DNA from: UBA9676 sp036522155
Lineage (GTDB): Bacteria > Actinomycetota > Actinomycetes > Streptosporangiales > Streptosporangiaceae
NCBI GenBank assembly: GCA_036522155.1
Contig: DATDGI010000397.1
Coordinates: 1 to 24,130, forward strand
Direction: 5' to 3'
Length of the DNA stretch: 24,130 nt
Shown piece after piece: positions 1 through 6,758 of this stretch (the stretch's first letter is position 1; the number at the start of each line of letters is the position of its first letter). Made by a program: the position numbers and the translations under genes. The notes under the pieces are model-generated. The model did not search any database. It had not been told where the DNA came from and saw nothing but the letters and a program-made list of their open reading frames with translations.

Positions 1-1313
1 AGCGTGATCAAGACGGCCACCACCGCGGAGGTGAAAAGGTTCGTCGCGCGGCCGTTGACCCAGGGCCCGAGGACGGCCCGGTCGTTGCACAGCAGCAGCA
101 GGAACACGGTGGCGCTGGGCAGCAGCACACCGGCCAGCACCTGCACGCCCTCGGTCAGCAGCCCGAGCGGAGAGCCGGGGACGAGCACGATGACCGCGGC
201 CAGCGCGATCAGGCCGGCGTAGACCGCGTAGAAGCCCTTGGCGTTGCGCACCCCGCGGTGCAGCGAGTGACGCAGGCCGAGCACGTCGCCGATCGCGTAC
301 GCGGTGGACAGCGACACCGCGAAGGCGCCGATGACCGAGGCGTCGAGCAGCGCGACCGCGAACAGCACCCCGGTGACCCGGCCGGCGTAGGCCTGCAGGC
401 CGCGCGCCAGCCCGGCGGTGTCGGTGAAGTGCCCGAACGCGCCCGAGTGGGCGAACGCGGCGGCGGTGGCACCCATCAGCGCGGCCGCGCCGATCACCAC
501 GATGACGATGCCGATCCACAGGTCGGCCTGCTCGTAGCGGATGAAGCGGGGGGTGATCCGCTTGTCGATGACGTAGCTCTGCTGGAAGAACAGCTGCCAG
601 GGGGCGACGGTGGTGCCCACGATCCCGATGATCAGCAGCATCACGGTGGACAGCTGGCCAGCACCGCCGGGCAGCGTCGGGATGACGAAGCCGCGTGCCA
701 TCTGGGCCGGGCCCGGGTGGGCCAGGAAGTAGACCGGCACGAGCAGCAGGCTGGCGCCGCAGAACGCGACCGCGATCCGCTCGAACCGGCGGAAGCTGCC
801 GGTGAACGCCGACCCGACGATGACCGCCGCGGCCAGGACCACCGCGGCCAGCCTGGGCAGGCCGAGGTAGGCCGCGGCCAGAGTGACCCCGATGAACTCG
901 GTGACGAGCGTCAGGCCGTTAAGTATGAAAAGGTCGATGACGCTGAACGCGCCCCAGAACCGGCCGAACCGCTCCAGGATCAGCCGGGCATGGCCGACCC
1001 CGGTGACCGCGCCGAGGCGCAGCACCATCTCCTGGTTGACGTACAGGACCGGGACCAGCAGCAGCAGCGTCCACAGCAGGCGGGTGCCGTAGTCCTGGCC
1101 GGCCTGCCCGTAGGTGGCGAAGGCGCCGGCGTCGTTGTCGCCGACCATGACGATCAGCCCGGGGCCGACGATGGCCAGCAGGGTCTTCAGCGTGGCGGAC
1201 ATTCCCCGGCGGGGCGCGGTGTCGTGCAGCGCGATGGTGCCGAGTGCGCCGCGGATGTCGCCGGCATGCTGGTCGTCCAGCACCGCGCTGCGCACGTCCG
1301 TGATGGTGGTCAT
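1..1313 (-). CDS. Nramp-related divalent cation (probable Mg2+) transporter, C-terminus cut by window edge
   Basis: About 437 codons are visible and the frame is open to base 1, so the gene continues outside the window. The ATG at 1313-1311 is preceded by GGGAGGG (1326-1320) at 6-nt spacing. The protein is a polytopic SLC11/Nramp-fold membrane protein closely similar to the product of 1823-3625. TM1 reads GDNDAGA (D61-A62-G63-A64) where Mn/Fe Nramps have DPGN, and TM6 reads VAPWQLFF where they have MPH. Loss of the TM6 methionine is a described hallmark of Nramp-related Mg2+ transporters (NRMT), so Mg2+ uptake is more likely than Mn/Fe uptake. The upstream M-box riboswitch supports this independently. 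A short soluble N-terminus (AVLDDQHAGDIRGALG, residues 10-25) precedes TM1 and is shared with the paralogue. Substrate is inferred; the fold is confident. Confidence 0.93.
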   Translation of the reverse strand, partial: MTTITDVRSAVLDDQHAGDIRGALGTIALHDTAPRRGMSATLKTLLAIVGPGLIVMVGDNDAGAFATYGQAGQDYGTRLLWTLLLLVPVLYVNQEMVLRLGAVTGVGHARLILERFGRFWGAFSVIDLFILNGLTLVTEFIGVTLAAAYLGLPRLAAVVLAAAVIVGSAFTGSFRRFERIAVAFCGASLLLVPVYFLAHPGPAQMARGFVIPTLPGGAGQLSTVMLLIIGIVGTTVAPWQLFFQQSYVIDKRITPRFIRYEQADLWIGIVIVVIGAAALMGATAAAFAHSGAFGHFTDTAGLARGLQAYAGRVTGVLFAVALLDASVIGAFAVSLSTAYAIGDVLGLRHSLHRGVRNAKGFYAVYAGLIALAAVIVLVPGSPLGLLTEGVQVLAGVLLPSATVFLLLLCNDRAVLGPWVNGRATNLFTSAVVAVLIT

Positions 1314-1319
1314 GACGAT

Positions 1320-1343
1320 CCCTCCCTCGGGTGTCCGGGAGGG
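1320..1343 (-). promoter_or_regulatory. Hairpin sequestering the Shine-Dalgarno of the M-box-linked transporter
   Basis: On the minus strand CCCTCCC (1343-1337) is perfectly complementary to GGGAGGG (1326-1320), with a 10-nt loop. GGGAGGG is the ribosome-binding site of the ATG at 1313. A 7-bp, almost all-GC stem would hide it. The ribosome site of the upstream small ORF (GAGGGAGG, 1487-1480) could pair with the same CCTCCC strand, giving a mutually exclusive alternative fold. Pairing is seen; its regulatory use is inferred. Confidence 0.5.
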
Positions 1344-1403
1344 CACGCGGATCGTCCCACGCTGCGCTCGGGCTAAGCGGGGTTGGTGTCGCCGGGCGGG
1401 TGG

Positions 1404-1475
1404 TTACCGCGTGCCTGGGGAAAACGAGAACGGCTGGATTCGGGCCTGTTCATGGCCCGGTCTACTGCTATCCAT
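1404..1475 (-). CDS. Possible 23-residue upstream ORF in the Mg2+ leader
   Basis: An ATG at 1475 preceded by GAGGGAGG (1487-1480, 4-nt spacing) opens 23 codons and ends at TAA (1406-1404). The peptide begins MDSSRPGHEQ and holds three prolines. It lies between the M-box and the transporter start, in the same frame as the transporter but separated by its stop. A 6-bp hairpin (1441-1446 with 1454-1459) lies within it. The ribosome site is as strong as those of the neighbouring genes, which is the main argument for translation. The peptide matches no family I know, so a role as a leader peptide or attenuator is inference. Confidence 0.4.
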   Translation of the reverse strand: MDSSRPGHEQARIQPFSFSPGTR

Positions 1476-1505
1476 CTCGCCTCCCTCAGGTCAGGGCACA
1501 CGCGG

Positions 1506-1537
1506 GTGCCGGCCCGGCACGGGGCCGCGCCGGGCAC
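1506..1537 (-). terminator. Strong GC hairpin after the M-box, candidate expression platform
   Basis: GCCCGGC (1512-1518) pairs with GCCGGGC (1529-1535), and an outer GTGCC/GGCAC pair lies at 1506-1510 and 1533-1537, partly competing with the inner stem. It sits about 50 nt downstream of the riboswitch 3' end. There is no U-tract, so it would be an actinobacterial-type terminator at best. It could equally be part of a larger leader fold. Confidence 0.3.
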
Positions 1538-1586
1538 GCTTCGGCCCGGGCAGCACCAGGGAAGGACGCCGACGGGAAACCGGCGC

Positions 1587-1751
1587 GCACCCCTACTCGT
1601 CAGAGCTTTGGCACGACACGACGTAGCGCCTGCGGCGCAGCCACCTCGGGTCACCCCTTAAGCCGGGGAAACCTGTCCTGACCCTGGGCGTCTCTCGACG
1701 TCGTCGGATCAGTGGCCTGTGTTCGTGTCGACGCCTCACCGAACGAGGTGC
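1587..1751 (-). ncRNA. M-box (ykoK leader) Mg2+-sensing riboswitch
   Basis: Read on the minus strand, this 165-nt segment carries the conserved M-box blocks in order. These are CTCGTTCGGTGAGGC (consensus GUUAGGUGAGGC), a CAGGCCACTGATCCG block, AGACGCCCAGGGTCAGGACAG (consensus GACGCC..GGGUCAACAG), TTAAGGGGTGA, GGTGGCTG, and finally CGTGCCAAAGCTCTGACGAG (consensus GUGCUAAAGCUCUACGA). P1 closes through GCACC (1751-1747) with GGGTGC near 1587, and CTCGT with ACGAG. M-box RNAs bind several Mg2+ ions and repress Mg2+ transporter expression when Mg2+ is plentiful. It lies 72 nt past the end of the 1823-3625 gene and 273 nt before the transporter ATG at 1313, so it should govern that transporter. Confidence 0.93.
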
Positions 1752-1757
1752 CTCACT

Positions 1758-1773
1758 TTGCAAACGTGTGCAA
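1758..1773. promoter_or_regulatory. Near-perfect palindrome over the M-box transcription start
   Basis: TTGCAAACGTGTGCAA is a 16-bp palindrome with one mismatched pair (TTGCA-n-ACGT-n-TGCAA). It touches the -10 box and covers the predicted start of the M-box transcript, the usual place for a repressor site. It also falls just outside riboswitch P1, so it is not explained by the RNA fold. The protein that would bind is unknown. Confidence 0.4.
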
Positions 1774-1802
1774 GTGTACCCGGCCGGGGCCGGGCGGGCC
1801 AA
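1773..1802 (-). promoter_or_regulatory. Predicted promoter of the M-box transporter transcript
   Basis: On the minus strand TTGGCC (1802-1797), an 18-nt spacer and TACACT (1778-1773) form a sigma-70-like promoter. The expected start near 1766 leaves about 15 nt before riboswitch P1 at 1751. This would let the third transporter be transcribed separately from the upstream sensor/transporter pair. Confidence 0.5.
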
Positions 1803-1822
1803 GCCGGGCCAGTCCCGGCCGG

Positions 1823-3625
1823 TCAGCCGCCACCGAGCTGCACGGCCTTGACGATCAGCAGCAGGACGGAAATCACCAGGTAGCCGCGGAGCACGATCAT
1901 CCCCAGCTTGGTCGCGGGCGACCAGACGACGGGCTTGAGCAGGGTCAGCGGTGGCATCCGCCAGGTGGCGCGCTGCTCGCGGGGGATGTGCACCAGCGGG
2001 GTGGCGGGAGCACGGCTTGGCCGGCGGATCCGCAGCCAGGCCGCCGCGGCCAGCACCCCGGCGGCCATGACGGCCGCGATCCAGAGGGCTGCCGCGGTCG
2101 CGCCGATGCTGGGAAAGACGGTAGTGACCACCAGCACGCCGGACAGCAGCAGCAGCGTGGCGATGATCAGGACGGCCACCGCGTTGAGCCAGCGCGCGTT
2201 GACCCACGGGCCGAGCACCTCGCGATCGTTGCACAGCAGCAGCAGGAAGGTGCTGGCGCTGGGCAGCAGCACGCCCGCCAGGGCCTGGACGGCGGTGGTG
2301 ATGAGCCCGAGTGGCGCGCCCGGGATGAGCACGATGGCCGCGGCCACCAGCACCAGCCCGGCGTAGCTCAGGTAGAACTGCTTCGCGTCGCGGAAGCTGC
2401 GGTGCAGCGAGTGCTTCAGCCCGAACACGTCGCCGAAGGCGTAACTGGTGGACAGGGTCACCGCCGCCGCGCCGATGATGCTCGCATCGAACAGGACGAT
2501 CGAGAACAGCGCGCCGTACCAGTAGCCGTGCATGCGGAGGGCTTCGGCGACCCCGAGGGCGTCGGTGAAATGCCCGGCGAGCGAGGTCCCGCGGACCGCG
2601 AAGTCGGCGATGATCAAGATGGCGCCCGCGCCCACGATGACGACGAACGCGCCCAGCATCGTGTCGGCTCGCTCGTAGCCCATGAACCGCGGCGTGATCC
2701 GCTTGTCGATGACGTTCGACTGCTGGAAGAACAGCTGCCAGGGCGCCACCGTGGTGCCCACGATGGCGATGATCAGCAGGATCGCGGCCGAGCTGACGCC
2801 GCCCTGGATACCCGGCACGAACAGGTGGTACAGGCTCGACCGGTAGGAGGGGTGGGAGGCGAACGCGAGCGGGAACAGCACCAGGCTGGTGGCGATGAAG
2901 AAGAAGATGGCTCGCTCCCAGCGCCGGAAGCTGCCGCTGGCCGTGATCACCACCAGGATGACCGCGGCAACCGGGACCGCGATGTACTTGCTGACCCCGA
3001 AGAAGGCGAGCGCCAGCGAGACGCCGATGAACTCGGTGACGATGGTGAGGAAGTTGAGCAGGAACAGGTCGCCGACGCTGAACCAGCCCCAGAACCGGCC
3101 GAACCGCTCGTTGATCAGCCGGGCGTGCCCGACACCGGTGACCGCGCCGAGCCGGACCACCATCTCCTGGTTGACGATGAGCACCGGTATCAGCAGCAGC
3201 AGCACCCACAGCAGGCTGTAGCCGTAGTCCTGGCCCGCCTGCGCGTAGGTGGAGACGCCGCCGGCGTCGTTGTCGCCGACCATGACGATCAGGCCGGGCC
3301 CGACGATGGCCAGGAACGTGATCAGGCGCCGGCGCCAGCCGCTGCGCTGCTCGTCACCGACCCGGATCCGGCCCAGTGCGCCCTCGATGTCGCCGAGATG
3401 CGCCTCGTCAAGCACCGCGCTCGGGTGTGCGAGTTCCGGCCGCGGCCCGGCTGACGGAGCGGGCGCGCGGGCCGATGCCGGCCGGCTAGCGGCAGGCGGC
3501 ACCACCGCGGGCGCCGGCATCGGCGGCTGTGCGGGGGGCGGCGGCGGCAGCGGGGCGGGAGCCGGCGGCGAGCGGGCCGGGGTCGGCCGCGCGGGTGGCG
3601 GGTTCTCGCCGCCGGATGCGGTCAC
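1823..3625 (-). CDS. Nramp-related divalent cation (probable Mg2+) transporter with Pro-rich N-terminus
   Basis: This is a 600-residue Nramp-fold membrane protein. The GTG start at 3625 overlaps the TGA of the upstream MgtE_N/CBS gene by 4 nt (GTGA), and a GGGAG ribosome site lies just before it, so the two are translationally coupled. Residues 1-65 are a Pro/Ala-rich disordered tail, followed by a soluble motif (AVLDEAHLGDIEGALG, 70-85) shared with the paralogue at 1-1313. TM1 carries D120-A121-G122-G123 instead of DPGN. TM6 carries A294-P295-W296 instead of MPH. The aspartate is kept, while the asparagine and methionine ligands of Mn/Fe Nramps are lost, as in NRMT-type Mg2+ transporters. 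A C-terminal extension ends in another hydrophobic segment. Mg2+ as substrate is inferred from motifs and context. Confidence 0.92.
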   Translation of the reverse strand: MTASGGENPPPARPTPARSPPAPAPLPPPPPAQPPMPAPAVVPPAASRPASARAPAPSAGPRPELAHPSAVLDEAHLGDIEGALGRIRVGDEQRSGWRRRLITFLAIVGPGLIVMVGDNDAGGVSTYAQAGQDYGYSLLWVLLLLIPVLIVNQEMVVRLGAVTGVGHARLINERFGRFWGWFSVGDLFLLNFLTIVTEFIGVSLALAFFGVSKYIAVPVAAVILVVITASGSFRRWERAIFFFIATSLVLFPLAFASHPSYRSSLYHLFVPGIQGGVSSAAILLIIAIVGTTVAPWQLFFQQSNVIDKRITPRFMGYERADTMLGAFVVIVGAGAILIIADFAVRGTSLAGHFTDALGVAEALRMHGYWYGALFSIVLFDASIIGAAAVTLSTSYAFGDVFGLKHSLHRSFRDAKQFYLSYAGLVLVAAAIVLIPGAPLGLITTAVQALAGVLLPSASTFLLLLCNDREVLGPWVNARWLNAVAVLIIATLLLLSGVLVVTTVFPSIGATAAALWIAAVMAAGVLAAAAWLRIRRPSRAPATPLVHIPREQRATWRMPPLTLLKPVVWSPATKLGMIVLRGYLVISVLLLIVKAVQLGGG

Positions 3626-4938
3626 GCGCCGTCTCCCACATGCGCGTCGGGCGGCTGAGCCACCTCCCGCCGGCGCCAGTCCCCCGGCAGGGTGGATTCC
3701 AGCACGTCGTCCACCGTGATGATGCCGATCATGTGGCGGCGCTCGTCCACCACCGGGATCGTGATCAGGTTGTAGTCGCTCATCAGCACCGCGACGTCCA
3801 CCACATCGGTGCCCGCGCCGACCCGCACCGGATCGGTGTCACACACCTGTTCCAGTGGGGTGTCCGGGTCCGCTTGCAGCAGGGCGACCAGGCTGGCCAC
3901 CCCGATCAGCCGCCCGCGCTGGCTGACCGCGTGCACGCTGGTCAGCGCCTCCGGCTGGACCGGGTGCGACTGGCCGACCGCCACCAGCGCCTCCCTCACC
4001 GGCGTGGCCGGCGGCAGGGCCAGGAAATCGACGCCCATAAGCCCGCCCGCGCTGGTGGGGTTGAAGCCCATCAGCGTCAGCACCTTGGTGCGCTGGCCCG
4101 GCGGCAGCAGATCCAGCACAGGCTGGCGGCGGGCCTGCGGCAGTTCGGCTACCGCGTCTGCCGCGTCATCGGCCCGCATCCGGGACAGCACCTCGGCGAT
4201 CTCGGTGTCGGTGCGGGCGCCGAGCAGCCGGACCGCCAGATCCTCGTCCAGTTCTTCGAACACGTCGGCCTCGAGTTCGAGGTCGGCGTGGACCTGCCCG
4301 AGGATCTCCGTCTCCTCGGCCTTGGATGCCTCCTCCAGCAGGTCGGCGATCTGGGCCGGCTTGAGCCGGCGGATGCGCGCGAACGGCCCCCGCATGGTCA
4401 GGCTGCCGGTATGGCCGATCAGCGGCTCGAACGCGGCCCATTCCCGGAACGCGTGCGGCCCGGCGTCGGGCCCGGAGCGCCCGGTCAGCGCGGCCAGCCC
4501 GTGCCGCCGACGCTGGGTGTCCACGCCGGTGAGCACCCATTCGCCGTCCCGCTGCTCCAGTTCCAGGTCGGCGGCCTTGATCAGGTGGGCGGCTTCCACG
4601 TCGATGAGCCGATGGCCGAGCACGTCCGCCCGGAGCAGGACCTCACCCGGGCGGCGCTCGAAATGGCGCAGATCCAGCTTGGCACTGTTGAGCCGGAGCG
4701 CTTCCCCGTCGAACGAACTGACCTGTTCCAGCGGGACGAATACCTCCCGGCCCGCCACGCTGGCCACGCCGCCGATGACCAGCGGCAGTTCGGGCCCGCG
4801 CAGCCGGACGATGATGTCGGCGAGCCGGCCGAGTGATTCCCCGCTCCGGTCAGTGACCGGGCGTTTGAGCAGCTCGGACAGGTGCAGCGTGCCCAGCCCG
4901 CCGGTCTGGGGGGCCGGCGCGGCGGCCGGTGTGGTCAT
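3622..4938 (-). CDS. PRC-barrel / MgtE_N / CBS protein, pore-less Mg2+ sensor
   Basis: This is a 438-residue soluble protein. The ATG at 4938 is chosen over upstream in-frame codons because GGGAGG sits 7 nt before it. Order of domains: a PRC-barrel-like segment (about 13-90) with a related second half (to about 140); an acidic helical MgtE_N superhelix (about 170-270, with repeated LKPAQIADLLEEA and RMRADDAADAVAELP-type units); a linker resembling the MgtE segment before the CBS pair (NPTSAGGLMG); and two CBS motifs (about 275-425). In the MgtE channel these acidic N and CBS domains bind Mg2+ and close the pore. Here the protein stops after CBS2 and no transmembrane domain follows. It overlaps the Nramp-related gene 1823-3625 by 4 nt, so it probably gates or senses for that transporter. 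That partnership is inference. Confidence 0.92.
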   Translation of the reverse strand: MTTPAAAPAPQTGGLGTLHLSELLKRPVTDRSGESLGRLADIIVRLRGPELPLVIGGVASVAGREVFVPLEQVSSFDGEALRLNSAKLDLRHFERRPGEVLLRADVLGHRLIDVEAAHLIKAADLELEQRDGEWVLTGVDTQRRRHGLAALTGRSGPDAGPHAFREWAAFEPLIGHTGSLTMRGPFARIRRLKPAQIADLLEEASKAEETEILGQVHADLELEADVFEELDEDLAVRLLGARTDTEIAEVLSRMRADDAADAVAELPQARRQPVLDLLPPGQRTKVLTLMGFNPTSAGGLMGVDFLALPPATPVREALVAVGQSHPVQPEALTSVHAVSQRGRLIGVASLVALLQADPDTPLEQVCDTDPVRVGAGTDVVDVAVLMSDYNLITIPVVDERRHMIGIITVDDVLESTLPGDWRRREVAQPPDAHVGDGA

Positions 4939-5375
4939 GACGGGTGCCTCCCTTCCTGACCGGGCGAGCCGGTACCGCGGGCGCCGTTGCTGGCCGGCGG
5001 GTGGTGAACTGCTGGCGCTGGCCCACCCCAGCGGATCATCCGCGTGACCGGACGGCAACGAACCTCACGTGACGCCCCGGTGAACAAAGGATGCCCCATG
5101 CCAGGGGCGCGGAACCAGCGGGACATGCACACCCAGCAGGGAACAAATCCCCCTCCGGGGTGCCGCCGCCAGTGGCTCGGCGTTTAGCCTTGTTAACGAG
5201 CCGACGTGAGGGAGGTGTGGGCCGTGCTCGGCGATCCATCCAGTACCACCATGGCGAGCCCGGCCGCCACCAGTGGCCGGGACGCTAGATGCTGCCCGTT
5301 CCGATTCCGCCCGCACGTGCCGGCCCTCCCGGGTTAACCCAAGCCCGGCAGGGCCGGCTGGACCAGGAGGTTGCT
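4939..5375. other. Divergent intergenic region between the two sensor/transporter operons
   Basis: These 437 bp must hold the promoters of both operons, but I find no convincing -35/-10 pair on either strand. Visible elements: an inverted repeat GGCTCG (5174-5179) / CGAGCC (5197-5202), whose spacer contains an AT-richer TTTAGCCTTGTTAA patch; a short GCCCC/GGGGC hairpin near 5093-5107; and a small ORF at 5224-5337. I looked for M-box core blocks on both strands and did not find them, so control of these operons differs from that of the transporter at 1-1313. Confidence 0.6.
5224..5337 (+). CDS. Possible 37-residue proline-rich leader ORF
   Basis: A GTG at 5224 follows GAGGGAGG (5209-5216) at 7-nt spacing. 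It opens 37 codons ending at TAA (5335-5337), 38 nt before the start of the next sensor gene. Six of the 37 residues are proline, most in the C-terminal third (RPHVPALPG). Proline-rich leader peptides are known to sense low Mg2+ in front of enterobacterial mgtA/mgtC, but this sequence is unrelated. Its translation is supported only by the strong ribosome site. Confidence 0.35.
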   Translation: MLGDPSSTTMASPAATSGRDARCCPFRFRPHVPALPG

Positions 5376-6758
5376 GTGTCCGACCGGCATTTCTTCAGTG
5401 CGCGACTGCCCGGCCCGCGCAGCCGCGACGGCGACGGCGGCTCCCACCTGTTCGCCAGCTACACCCAGCGGATGATGACCTCCCGGCAGGTCCGGCAGAA
5501 CATCGTCTCGCTGGTGGGCCTGATCGACTGCCCGGTGGTCAACCAGTCCGGCGAGGAGGTCGGCCGGCTGGTGGACCTGGTGGCGCGGGTGCACGGCGGC
5601 AGCGACGCCTACCCAGCGCTGACCGGAATCGTGGTCCGGGTCGGCCGCCGGCGGGCCTTCCTCGACGCCGCGGCCATCGAACGGGTGGAGCGCCGCTCGG
5701 TGACCCTGCGGACGGCCAGGATGGACCTGCGCGAGTTCCACCGCCGGGAGGGAGAGGTGCTGCTGCACCGCGACATCCTCGACCACCAACTGGTCGACAC
5801 CGACGAGGTGCAGGTGATCCGGGCCGCCGATCTCTACCTCGCCCAGGTCGGCGACCAGGTCCGGCTGGTGGGGGTGGACGTGAGCCTGCAGACGCTGCTG
5901 CGCCGGCTGGGCCCCAAGCGGTTCCGCTGGCACCCGACCCCGGACCGGGTCATCGACTGGGCCGCGATCGAGTCGTTCGGCGAGGACTCGGCGGAGACGC
6001 CGGCCGCGGTGAAGTTGCGCACCCCGCACGCGGCCCTGCGCCGGCTGCGCCCGGCCGAGCTCGCGGACGTGCTGGAGGAGCTGGGCCGGCCTGGCCGCCG
6101 GGAGCTGCTGGCCAGCCTGGACCACGACCTGGCGGCGGACGTGCTGGAGGAGATGGAGGCCGACGAGCTGACCGCGCTGCTGCGCGAGGTCGACCCGGAC
6201 CAGGCGGCCGAGCTGGTGGCGCGGATGGAGCCGGACGAGGCGGTGGACGCGCTGCGCGGCCTGCCCGATCACGAGCAGGAGCTGATGCTCGCCCGGATGC
6301 CCGCCGCCACCCAGCGTGAGCTGGCCCGGCTGCTGGGCTATCCGGGCGACGAGGCGGGTGGCGTGATGACCACGGTCATCGCCTGCGCCACCCCGGAAGA
6401 GACGGTGGACTCCGTCCGGAAGCGGCTGGTCAAGCTGGCCAAGCACCAGACGGAGATCGACTCGGTGGCGGTACTCGATGAGTCCGGGCGGCTAGTCGGC
6501 GACGTGTCCGCGTTCGACCTGCTGGTCAACAAGGGCAGCACCCGGCTGGCCGAGCTGATCGACCCGGACGACCCGCCGGTCACCCTGCGGCCCGACGACG
6601 ACATCGACAAGGTCGCCACCGAGATGGTGGAGTCGCGGCGCTCGTCGCTGCTGGTGGTGGACGACGGCGGCAAGCCGCTTGGGCGCATCCTGTCCGACGA
6701 TGTGCTCGACGCGCTCGTGCCCGGCCACGGCCGGCTGCAGTTCCCAAGGCTGCTGTAA
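5376..6758 (+). CDS. PRC-barrel / MgtE_N / CBS protein, second pore-less Mg2+ sensor
   Basis: This is a 460-residue soluble protein starting at GTG 5376, 5 nt after AGGAGG (5365-5370). In-frame codons back to 5289 have no such site. A polar leader (1-30) is followed by PRC-barrel-like halves (about 45-165). Next is a strongly acidic MgtE_N superhelix (about 210-320) with repeats such as LRPAELADVLEELG and MEPDEAVDALRGLP. Then comes the typical MgtE junction YPGDEAGGVMTT and two CBS motifs (about 330-450). As with its paralogue at 3622-4938, the MgtE channel domain is absent. Its TAA overlaps the next ATG by one base (TAATG), coupling it to the Nramp-like transporter at 6758. The two paralogues share architecture but are clearly diverged, so the duplication is probably old. 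Confidence 0.92.
   Translation: MSDRHFFSARLPGPRSRDGDGGSHLFASYTQRMMTSRQVRQNIVSLVGLIDCPVVNQSGEEVGRLVDLVARVHGGSDAYPALTGIVVRVGRRRAFLDAAAIERVERRSVTLRTARMDLREFHRREGEVLLHRDILDHQLVDTDEVQVIRAADLYLAQVGDQVRLVGVDVSLQTLLRRLGPKRFRWHPTPDRVIDWAAIESFGEDSAETPAAVKLRTPHAALRRLRPAELADVLEELGRPGRRELLASLDHDLAADVLEEMEADELTALLREVDPDQAAELVARMEPDEAVDALRGLPDHEQELMLARMPAATQRELARLLGYPGDEAGGVMTTVIACATPEETVDSVRKRLVKLAKHQTEIDSVAVLDESGRLVGDVSAFDLLVNKGSTRLAELIDPDDPPVTLRPDDDIDKVATEMVESRRSSLLVVDDGGKPLGRILSDDVLDALVPGHGRLQFPRLL

Noticed and set aside
258..1376. 372-codon open frame on the plus strand
   Set aside because: Mirror of the Nramp gene on the minus strand. Composition is Arg/Asp/Gln/His-rich low complexity, caused by third-position GC bias.
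1712..3454. 580-codon open frame on the plus strand
   Set aside because: Shadow of the second Nramp gene; no family motifs, biased composition.
4939..5375. Second M-box or other known riboswitch for the divergent operons
   Set aside because: The GGTGAGGC, GACGCC/GGGTCA and GCYAAAGCTC blocks are absent on both strands.
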